NCBI RefSeq assembly: GCF_036516095.1
Contig: NZ_DATBUM010000128.1
Location: 1-5,248 of the forward strand
Reading direction: 5' to 3'
DNA from: Fusobacterium_C sp036516095
Lineage (GTDB): Bacteria > Fusobacteriota > Fusobacteriia > Fusobacteriales > Fusobacteriaceae
DNA length: 5,248 nucleotides
This document shows, in pieces, positions 1 to 5,248 of this stretch; within the stretch, counting starts at the first letter, position 1; each line of letters starts with the position of its first letter. The position numbers and the translations under genes were made by a program. The notes beneath the pieces were generated by a model. The model made no database searches and had not been told where the DNA came from. It worked only from the letters and a program-made list of their open reading frames with translations.

Positions 1-734
1 ACGATAGCGGCTGAAAATTCCATAATAAAGGAAGAAAATCCTATACTAAACAATCTTTGTAACAAAGACCACGAAATTTTTCGAGGGAGCAAAGGGATAA
101 AAATCCTCTTGTTTCGAAAAAAGAAAAACAATAGAAAAAAGGATACAATTTGCCCCATGGAAGTGGCAATCGCCGCTCCTTGAATTCCTAATTGCATCGG
201 AAAAATAAAAATCCAATCAAAAAATACATTACAAAGGGCTCCTGCCAACATACTGAAAAAAGCGTACTTCGGAGCTCCTAAATTCCGAACGGCAGCATTC
301 CAACCGGTGGAAATCATCAGAAAAATCATTCCGACGCTACAGGGATACAGATATCCCAAAATCATAGTTTGCAAATTTGTTTGTCCTCCCAAAATCCATA
401 GGAGCCATTTGGAACAAAAAAAAACTAAGAATATCAAAATAACATAAAAAAGAAGATTTAAGCAATGAATATAGGAAAGACATAAAGCTTCCAAATGTTT
501 CTTTCCATGATATAAACTCATCAAAGTCGAAGCTCCCATTCCGATCATAAGACTAATCGCCGAGGAAATTGTAATCATAGGATACGCTATATTTAAGGCA
601 GCCAAAGCTTCTTTTCCCACTCCACGTCCCACAAAAATACTGTCAATAATAACATACAGGGCTATCACCAATAGCCCTGTAGTAGAAGGTATCATGTATT
701 GTAATAATAAGTGATTTAATGATTTTTCTTTCAT
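1..734 (-). CDS. MATE-family multidrug/metabolite efflux transporter, 3' part beyond window
   Basis: A frame stays open from an ATG at 734 to the window edge, giving 244 codons plus two bases. It is very hydrophobic, with about six membrane spans and the start of a seventh, so it covers the N-terminal lobe of a protein that is usually about 450 residues. MATE hallmarks are visible: IDSIFVGR at 30-37 near the end of the first span, the ALAALN stretch at 43-48, GMGAS at 65-69, and the RNLGAPKYA loop at 150-158 followed by GALCNVFFDWIF and GIQGAAIATS (183-192). Family members are inner-membrane antiporters that use Na+ or H+ gradients to export cationic compounds or metabolites; the substrate cannot be read from sequence. 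The start lies 2 nt after the stop of the PEPCK-like gene and has no Shine-Dalgarno sequence, so translation probably depends on coupling. Met14 is a possible alternative start but also lacks a ribosome site. The family call is firm; the specific function is unknown. Confidence 0.9.
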   Translation of the reverse strand, partial: MKEKSLNHLLLQYMIPSTTGLLVIALYVIIDSIFVGRGVGKEALAALNIAYPMITISSAISLMIGMGASTLMSLYHGKKHLEALCLSYIHCLNLLFYVILIFLVFFCSKWLLWILGGQTNLQTMILGYLYPCSVGMIFLMISTGWNAAVRNLGAPKYAFFSMLAGALCNVFFDWIFIFPMQLGIQGAAIATSMGQIVSFFLLFFFFRNKRIFIPLLPRKISWSLLQRLFSIGFSSFIMEFSAAI

Positions 735-736
735 AA

Positions 737-2470
737 CTATTTTAAAGGTTTTAACATTTCAAATAAAACGGTTGCAGCTGCTTTTGGTCCTGAATGTTCT
801 TCTCCGGCAATTCCCAATTTTGTTCTGATTTGTCCGACCTTCACTCCTTTTTTAAACATATCTTCAAAGAAATTTTCTATCAAAATATCCGTCTTTTGTT
901 GAGTTTGCACCGGTCCGAACGGATTTGCAAAATAAGAATCTACAATTCCTGTTTCCGATGTGGTTCCTTTTGCTTTTCTTCTTCCCGCTTTGAATACCGG
1001 AATAGCGTCCTCTTTCTTGCTGAAGAATTCAATCAAATCCCCTTCCGCCTCATAGTTATTCGCATATAGGAACATGTCTATCGGATATCCCCTCATAATT
1101 TCCTCATAGGAGGAAATCGGAATGATGATACGAGAGTTAATCTTATCTGGATTCATAAAAATACTTCGATCGATTTCTTTGTAAGCATAGCCGGTATCCA
1201 AGTCATCCAATCTTACAAAGGCTCCAATTTCCGTTCCATAAGCCAAAGGTGCCTTGGAAGTTAATTTTAAAGTTCCCATATCATCAAAAATTGTTTTCAT
1301 ATCTTTGACATATTCTTCACTTAAACTTCGGAATGCTTCCAAAGATTCCGACTTCCCTGCTCCACTGTCTCCCATAATTACAATATTGTGCACAGCTCCA
1401 TTTTTCATAGTAATGTTTACCATAGCTCCATGAATTGGTAAATGCCCTTGTTCTATCATACGAATATTATGCAAGGTTAAAATCATTTTTTTCATATAAC
1501 CAAAATAATCAATGTCTTCGCAATAGTTTGCATATCCTACCATTCGTTTATTTTCTTTATCACGATAGAATACCGTTTTCATTTCCGTTTCGTAATCTTT
1601 CACTCCATACACATAGATAATATCCGGAGCCTTGTTCACATACTCTTCTTCTTTTGCCAATTCAAATAGATTACATAGAGAAAGTCCTTGTGACATAAAG
1701 TATCGATTGAAATAAATAAAGACTAAGGACTCTCCGACTTTTGCCGGATAACAGAACCAGTTGTCTCGATTGATGACCATATCCTTAATCGGATTTTCAA
1801 AGACTTCTTGGAAAATTCCTTTTCGGGTATTTCTCTTAGGATAAGTAATAAAGGGAGGTTGTAAAATGACAGTATCGATAAATGGAATGTTTTCCAAAAT
1901 AGAATATTCCGCAGGGCAATTTCGATTCGCTCCGTTTAAGATAACTCCGGCATTCACTCCGGCATTTAATTGACGATATACTCGATTTTTATACCCCATC
2001 AAGGCTTCTTCAATCAATCGATATGTCGTGATAACCAAATTTTTAAAATTATTTAAAGCTTCAATGAAGTTTACATTTTGTAAACCCTCTCCGCGAGTGC
2101 TGTTGGAAATGATTGCATATCTTTCAAATTTTCTCCAAAAATTATACAATCCTTCCAAAAATTCAATAAAAATGCTCTTATCTTTCAGTAGAACAGAATA
2201 TTTTTGGTCTAAAATATGAACTTCCTCCAAATCCAAAATAATCAATAATTTAAAGAGTTTTGTTATTCGATCCGGAATTTCTTCCTTAGAGCCTACTGCC
2301 TTCCATAAATATTCATAAACAGGAGTATCTCTTGTTTCCAATTTTGTCAAATAGGCGCTTAAAATTCTACGAAATCCGTCACTTTCCAGTAAAGCTTCGT
2401 GGCTATTGCAAAATTTTGTGCTAAAATCCAGTACGATACTATCTCTGTTAATTGTTGCCTCTTGTTTCAT
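737..2470 (-). CDS. PEP carboxykinase-like protein with HPr-kinase-style P-loop (577 aa)
   Basis: This is a soluble cytoplasmic protein. From about residue 240 onward it can be lined up by eye with ATP-type PEP carboxykinase: PDIIYVYG (282-289), YFGYMKK (322-328, metal-binding Lys position), LPIHGAMVN (344-352, metal-binding His347), P-loop GDSGAGKS (367-374), IFDD (394-397, kinase-2 Asp), NSRIIIPI (445-452, with Arg447 at the conserved ENTR Arg position), and GTTSETGIVDSYFANPFG (502-519, adenine-side region). PEPCK interconverts oxaloacetate plus ATP with PEP, CO2 and ADP. The P-loop matches HPr kinase/phosphorylase better than canonical PEPCK, and the first 190 or so residues are helical with no clear RSPKDK motif, so the real reaction is uncertain. 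Its length is somewhat above the usual 530-540. The ATG at 2470 follows an AGGAGGA ribosome site that overlaps the end of the lipoprotein gene. It could be a true PEPCK, a kinase, or a regulatory paralogue. The superfamily call is good; the activity is open. Confidence 0.82.
   Translation of the reverse strand: MKQEATINRDSIVLDFSTKFCNSHEALLESDGFRRILSAYLTKLETRDTPVYEYLWKAVGSKEEIPDRITKLFKLLIILDLEEVHILDQKYSVLLKDKSIFIEFLEGLYNFWRKFERYAIISNSTRGEGLQNVNFIEALNNFKNLVITTYRLIEEALMGYKNRVYRQLNAGVNAGVILNGANRNCPAEYSILENIPFIDTVILQPPFITYPKRNTRKGIFQEVFENPIKDMVINRDNWFCYPAKVGESLVFIYFNRYFMSQGLSLCNLFELAKEEEYVNKAPDIIYVYGVKDYETEMKTVFYRDKENKRMVGYANYCEDIDYFGYMKKMILTLHNIRMIEQGHLPIHGAMVNITMKNGAVHNIVIMGDSGAGKSESLEAFRSLSEEYVKDMKTIFDDMGTLKLTSKAPLAYGTEIGAFVRLDDLDTGYAYKEIDRSIFMNPDKINSRIIIPISSYEEIMRGYPIDMFLYANNYEAEGDLIEFFSKKEDAIPVFKAGRRKAKGTTSETGIVDSYFANPFGPVQTQQKTDILIENFFEDMFKKGVKVGQIRTKLGIAGEEHSGPKAAATVLFEMLKPLK
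1943..1966 (-). repeat. Tandem 12-bp duplication within the PEPCK-like gene
   Basis: Two adjacent 12-bp units (1943-1954 and 1955-1966) match at 11 of 12 positions and encode NAGV twice (residues 169-176). The frame is kept, so the protein gains a small Gly-rich loop rather than being broken. It may be a recent in-frame duplication, or a genuine conserved loop that happens to use the same codons. Confidence 0.6.
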
Positions 2471-2477
2471 ATGTTGC

Positions 2478-2813
2478 TTAGTCCTCCTTTAAATCTCGCA
2501 AATAATTCAACTTTATTCTCACATAATTCCTATATTTCTCTAAGAACTGCAAATGTGCAGAATCATTTTTTACCTGTAATGCATTCAAATTGTCATAAAA
2601 ATTTTGAAATGTTTCTTCCAGCTCTTTCCTTTCTTTTTCTTTTATTGGATTTTCTAACAGTTTATCATATTTCTTTGAAAGTTTTTCATAAATTTTTACA
2701 ATATGAATCTCCCTCTTGCTGTAGTCCTCCTCTAAGACCACGTTCCATTTTGACATACAAGAAGTAAACATAAAAACAATCACAACGAAAATCCAAGTCA
2801 CTTTCCATTTCAT
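2478..2813 (-). CDS. Small putative lipoprotein, function unknown (111 aa)
   Basis: The product starts with a short basic N-region (MKWK) and a hydrophobic stretch (residues 7-16), then FTSC with Cys19 as the likely lipidated residue. Phe at -3 is less common than Leu, so the lipobox is relaxed. The mature part of about 93 residues is strongly charged (Lys/Glu rich) and looks almost wholly helical, with two probable helices at about 32-78 and 85-108 that could form a coiled-coil hairpin. I recognise no family. If the host is Gram-negative, Met after the Cys rather than Asp would permit sorting to the outer membrane; that is inference. It is the first gene after a good promoter and ends 7 nt before the PEPCK-like gene, whose ribosome site overlaps its last codons. 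The ATG at 2813 has an AAAGGAG site (2827-2833) at a rather long 13-nt spacing, and no other start fits the signal peptide. Confidence 0.75.
   Translation of the reverse strand: MKWKVTWIFVVIVFMFTSCMSKWNVVLEEDYSKREIHIVKIYEKLSKKYDKLLENPIKEKERKELEETFQNFYDNLNALQVKNDSAHLQFLEKYRNYVRIKLNYLRDLKED
2482..2488 (-). promoter_or_regulatory. Shine-Dalgarno site of the PEPCK-like gene, inside the lipoprotein 3' end
   Basis: AGGAGGA on the minus strand lies just before the TAA of the lipoprotein gene (2478-2480), 11 nt before the ATG at 2470. It is the strongest ribosome site in the window. It supports that start and suggests that ribosomes ending the lipoprotein can load the next gene. Confidence 0.7.
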
Positions 2814-2860
2814 AAAATTTATAGAACTCCTTTCCTAGCACTTCTCAATTGCTTTTATTC

Positions 2861-2889
2861 ACTATACATCATTTTGTAAAATTGCACAA
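2861..2889 (-). promoter_or_regulatory. Sigma-70-type promoter of the lipoprotein/PEPCK-like/MATE operon
   Basis: On the minus strand, TTGTGC (2884-2889) is followed by exactly 17 bp and then TATAGT (2861-2866), a 5/6 match to the -10 consensus. The start of transcription would fall near 2854, leaving about a 40-nt leader with the AAAGGAG ribosome site. It sits 8 bp beyond the T-run of the preceding terminator, so the second unit has its own promoter. No operator-like inverted repeat is obvious. Confidence 0.6.
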
Positions 2890-2897
2890 GTCATTTT

Positions 2898-2935
2898 AAA
2901 AAAAAGCATCTACTTTTTCTTTCATAGATGCTTTT
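2898..2935 (-). terminator. Rho-independent terminator after the ABC exporter gene
   Basis: On the minus strand, AAAAGCATCTA (2935-2925) pairs perfectly with TAGATGCTTTT (2912-2902) across a 12-nt loop. The run continues as T down to 2898, giving eight consecutive T. The stem is 11 bp but AT-rich, with three G-C pairs, as expected in a low-GC genome. It starts 4 nt after the TGA of the ABC exporter (2940-2942) and closes the first transcription unit. The plus-strand T-run is only four bases, so it would act weakly in that direction. Confidence 0.85.
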
Positions 2936-2939
2936 CTGC

Positions 2940-4703
2940 TCATTTTTGCTGCCACTGATTTCCATAATATAACTCATGATAAAAACCTTGTTTTTCCAAT
3001 AGTTCTTTGTGCTTTCCACGTTCTGCAATTCCTTGCTCCGTCAGAACTAAGATTTCATCGGCGTTCATAATCGTACTCAATCGATGAGCAATTGTAATCG
3101 TGGTTCTTCCTTTGGAAAGCAATTCCAAGGAAGTTTGCACTACTTTCTCACTTTGATTGTCCAAAGCGGAAGTAGCCTCGTCCAAAATCAAAATTGGAGG
3201 ATTTTTTAAAAAAACTCTGGCAATGCTGATTCTTTGTTTTTGTCCGCCGGATAATTTTGTTCCGCGTTCTCCAATATAGGTGTCGAATTTTTCGGGCAGA
3301 GCCTCAATAAATTCATAGGCTCCTGCCAATCTTGCTGCCTCTTCTATTTCCTCCAGACTGGCTCCCGGTTTTCCATACTCAATATTTTCAAATACCGTTC
3401 CTGAAAACAGATAAACATCCTGTTGTACAATCCCGATATTTTGACGCAAGTCTTGCACTTTCAAATCTTTGATATTCTTTCCATCCAAATAAATAGCTCC
3501 CTCGGTCACATCATAAAAGCGAGGAATTAAATTACAAATAGTTGTTTTCCCTGCTCCGGAAGGACCTACAATCGCTATATTTTTTCCGGCTTCTATCGAG
3601 AAATTCAAATTCTCTAAAACACTTTCTCCTGTAGATTGATAACGAAAACCGACTCCTTCAAAGACAATATCTCCTTTTACCTTTTTCACGGATTTTGCAT
3701 TTTCAGAATCTTGTACATCGGTTTCCGTATCCATAATTTCCAAAAATCTTTCAATTCCTGTCATTCCTTTTTGGAATTGTTCCATAAATTCTACAATTCG
3801 CTTTACAGTTGACAGTAAAGTGGAAATATAAAGAGCATAGAGAAACAAATCTCCTGGACTTAACTTTCCTTGCAACATAAACATACTTCCCATGACAATG
3901 ACGGTAACATACATCAAACCGTCATACAATCTGGATATGGTATGAAAAGAAGCCATATATCTGTAAAACGATTTTTTTATTCCTAAAAACTGTTGATTTT
4001 GTACCTCGAATTTTTCTTTTTCAATCTCCTCATTTGCAAAAGATTTTACCACTTTTGCTCCCAAGATATTATTTTCAATTCCGGAGTTGATTTCTCCGAT
4101 ATGATTTCTTTGCTCTTTTTGGGCATTCCTCATTTTTTGATTAAAAGTGTATACGGATAAAATCATCAAAGGAATCATGGCAAATAACAATAAAGTCAAT
4201 GGAACATTGATATTGACTAAAATAACGAAAGAAATTAACATTTTAATTCCTGCAATAAAAAATTCCTCCGGGCAGTGATGAGCAAACTCCGTGACATCAA
4301 ATAAATCTGTGGTAATTCTGGTTAAAATTTGTCCACTCTTATTTTCATTGTAAAAAGAATAGGATAGAGATTGTAAATGATTGAATACATCTCTTCTCAT
4401 ATCCGTTTCAATTCTGGCGCCCATGACATGTCCCACATTTGCCATAAAATAATTTGCAGAAGTATCGACTAAACGTAATACGATATACAAAGCTCCCAAT
4501 TTTAAAATTAAACCTAGGCTTAACAAAGATATATCTTCCATTCCCGTCTGTGTAATAAAACGTAAAATCAAGGGCAAAGCCAAATCGCATAAAGTGGTAA
4601 AGGCCGCACAAGTTAAATCAAAGAATAAGATATGCCTGTATTTTGAAAAATATGGTAAAAATCTTCTTATCAATTCTTTGGTAGAATAATGTCTACTTTT
4701 CAT
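2940..4703 (-). CDS. ABC exporter half-transporter, fused membrane and ATPase domains (MsbA/LmrA-type fold)
   Basis: One polypeptide carries a six-span type IV (ABCB-like) membrane domain followed by an ATPase domain, the layout of bacterial exporters that act as dimers. Numbered from the upstream TTG, the membrane domain covers about 30-325 and the ATPase about 353-590. All ATPase motifs are intact: A-loop Tyr364, Walker A GPSGAGKTT (389-397), Q-loop Gln437, ERG before the signature (488-490), LSGGQ (493-497), Walker B ILILDE with Asp517 and catalytic Glu518, D-loop SALD (521-524), and switch His549. Both halves of each site would be functional, so a homodimer is possible. The substrate (lipid, peptide or drug) is not readable. 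The frame is open from a TTG at 4730 (596 aa) directly after the upstream TAA, but TTG has no ribosome site. The in-frame ATG at 4703 (587 aa) has GAGGAG 3 nt before it and is preferred. It is co-transcribed with the upstream VOC gene and followed by a terminator. Confidence 0.93.
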   Translation of the reverse strand: MKSRHYSTKELIRRFLPYFSKYRHILFFDLTCAAFTTLCDLALPLILRFITQTGMEDISLLSLGLILKLGALYIVLRLVDTSANYFMANVGHVMGARIETDMRRDVFNHLQSLSYSFYNENKSGQILTRITTDLFDVTEFAHHCPEEFFIAGIKMLISFVILVNINVPLTLLLFAMIPLMILSVYTFNQKMRNAQKEQRNHIGEINSGIENNILGAKVVKSFANEEIEKEKFEVQNQQFLGIKKSFYRYMASFHTISRLYDGLMYVTVIVMGSMFMLQGKLSPGDLFLYALYISTLLSTVKRIVEFMEQFQKGMTGIERFLEIMDTETDVQDSENAKSVKKVKGDIVFEGVGFRYQSTGESVLENLNFSIEAGKNIAIVGPSGAGKTTICNLIPRFYDVTEGAIYLDGKNIKDLKVQDLRQNIGIVQQDVYLFSGTVFENIEYGKPGASLEEIEEAARLAGAYEFIEALPEKFDTYIGERGTKLSGGQKQRISIARVFLKNPPILILDEATSALDNQSEKVVQTSLELLSKGRTTITIAHRLSTIMNADEILVLTEQGIAERGKHKELLEKQGFYHELYYGNQWQQK

Positions 4704-4706
4704 TTT

Positions 4707-4712
4707 CTCCTC
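4707..4712 (-). promoter_or_regulatory. Shine-Dalgarno site deciding the ABC exporter start
   Basis: GAGGAG on the minus strand ends 3 nt before the ATG at 4703. The spacing is short, but it is the only purine-rich site near either candidate start; the TTG at 4730 is preceded only by the end of the VOC gene and its TAA. This favours the 587-residue form. Confidence 0.5.
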
Positions 4713-4730
4713 TTTTCTGTCATTTTTCAA

Positions 4731-5102
4731 TTAATCTCGAGTCGGTACAATTTCCAACCAATATCCATCCGGATCCGTAATAAAATAAATTCCCATAGCG
4801 GGATTTTCATATACAATACATCCCATTTCTTTATGTTTTTGATAAGCAGCCTCGTAGTCGTCTACACGGAATGCCAAATGGAATTCTTCATCTCCCAAAT
4901 CATATTTCTCACTTCTATCTTTCAACCAAGTCAATTCCAATTCAAAATCTGTGATCCCGTCGCGTAAGTATACGATAATATAACTTCCGTCCGCCGCTTC
5001 TTTCCGCCTAGCTTCTTTTAATCCCAAAGCCTCTTCATAGAATTGTAAGCTTTTTGCCAAATCCATTACATTGTAATTTTCATGAACCATTTGAAACTTC
5101 AT
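4731..5102 (-). CDS. Glyoxalase I-like VOC family protein (123 aa)
   Basis: This is a compact cytoplasmic protein of two beta-alpha-beta-beta-beta modules, the vicinal oxygen chelate fold. The four metal-ligand positions of glyoxalase I can be placed: His7 in MVHENYNV, Glu56 in FELELTW, His75 in EFHLAFRV, and Glu117 in YWLEIVP, with the usual ITDPDGYW stretch just before the last. Length is close to that of E. coli GloA (135 aa). Glyoxalase I converts the methylglyoxal-thiol hemithioacetal to the S-lactoyl thioester. With all ligands present, a lactoylglutathione lyase-type activity is plausible, but VOC proteins also include resistance proteins, dioxygenases and epimerases, and the thiol cofactor of this host is unknown. 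The ATG at 5102 has AAAGGTG (5109-5115) 6 nt upstream. Its TAA directly abuts a TTG in the next gene, and the likely ATG of the ABC exporter is 27 nt away, so the two are probably co-transcribed. Confidence 0.88.
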   Translation of the reverse strand: MKFQMVHENYNVMDLAKSLQFYEEALGLKEARRKEAADGSYIIVYLRDGITDFELELTWLKDRSEKYDLGDEEFHLAFRVDDYEAAYQKHKEMGCIVYENPAMGIYFITDPDGYWLEIVPTRD

Positions 5103-5126
5103 TCTTCACACCTTTCCTCACTCTAC

Positions 5127-5132
5127 ACTATA
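5127..5132 (-). promoter_or_regulatory. Possible -10 element for the VOC/ABC exporter unit
   Basis: TATAGT on the minus strand is the same hexamer as in the downstream operon promoter, and lies about 25 nt before the VOC start codon. At 16-18 bp upstream there is no recognisable -35 (AGAAAT-like sequence), so the promoter is either weak, activator-dependent, or not here. The rest of 5133-5248 is AT-rich with no gene I can support. Confidence 0.3.
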
Positions 5133-5248
5133 AAATACAGACGATAGCAATTTCTTAAATAATTTTATTGAATATTCTCTCTATCTACAAAATTTACTTT
5201 ATTCTTAAATATAATAGCTTACCTTTCTCAGTCCTTCCTGTTTTATTT

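Noticed and set aside
794..1069. Plus-strand open frame of 91 codons
   Set aside because: Antisense to the conserved C-terminal part of the PEPCK-like gene; rich in Phe, Ser and Arg from complementing Lys/Glu codons, with no domain or ribosome site.
2399..2767. Plus-strand open frame of 122 codons
   Set aside because: It lies antisense across the lipoprotein gene and the start of the PEPCK-like gene, has low-complexity composition and no ribosome site; both minus-strand genes are well supported.
4408..4611. Minus-strand open frame of 67 codons in another frame inside the ABC exporter
   Set aside because: It overlaps the well-conserved membrane domain on the same strand and has no recognisable protein character.
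4689..4967. Plus-strand open frame of 92 codons over the VOC/exporter junction
   Set aside because: Antisense shadow of two well-supported genes with no promoter or ribosome site.
5170..5177. Palindrome GAATATTC as a possible operator
   Set aside because: Only 8 bp, with no extension of symmetry on either side; expected by chance in AT-rich DNA.
5194..5247. Short minus-strand open frame entering from the right edge and ending in TAA, possibly the tail of an upstream gene
   Set aside because: Only 17 codons are visible, another frame is open for 13 codons over the same stretch, and the residues show no recognisable motif, so it cannot be told from chance.

Overview
The window is AT-rich, tightly packed DNA with every recognisable gene on the minus strand. 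It reads as two short transcription units, one after the other. The low GC, the preference for AGA and A/T-ending codons, the AT-rich terminator, a small lipoprotein and an anaerobe-style set of an ABC exporter, a MATE exporter and a PEPCK-like protein fit a low-GC anaerobe. Fusobacteriota (Fusobacterium-like) is my best guess, with a Clostridia-type Firmicute second. This is an inference from style; there is no rRNA or other marker in the window to confirm it.

Unit 1, on the right and transcribed right to left, starts about 5130. It holds a small glyoxalase/VOC protein (4731-5102) with all four glyoxalase I metal-ligand positions intact. Next comes a full-length ABC exporter half-transporter (stop at 2940; preferred ATG start at 4703, with a TTG alternative at 4730). 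A rho-independent terminator (2898-2935) begins four bases after the exporter stop.

Unit 2 starts right behind that terminator, from a good sigma-70-type promoter (TTGTGC, 17 bp, TATAGT; 2861-2889). It encodes a 111-residue putative lipoprotein (2478-2813). This is followed by a 577-residue protein related to ATP-dependent phosphoenolpyruvate carboxykinase (737-2470), then a MATE-family exporter whose 3' part lies outside the window (734 down to base 1). Gaps inside this unit are 7 and 2 nt, so co-expression is very likely.

The most unusual gene is the PEPCK relative. Its C-terminal two thirds can be lined up with PEPCK, including the Lys, His and Asp metal-ligand positions and a conserved Arg. 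Its P-loop, however, reads GDSGAGKSE, as in HPr kinase/phosphorylase, rather than GLSGTGKTT, and its first 190 or so residues do not resemble PEPCK. Together with its place between a small lipoprotein and a drug/metabolite exporter, this makes a simple gluconeogenic role doubtful. I saw no tRNA, rRNA, CRISPR array, insertion sequence or phage gene.
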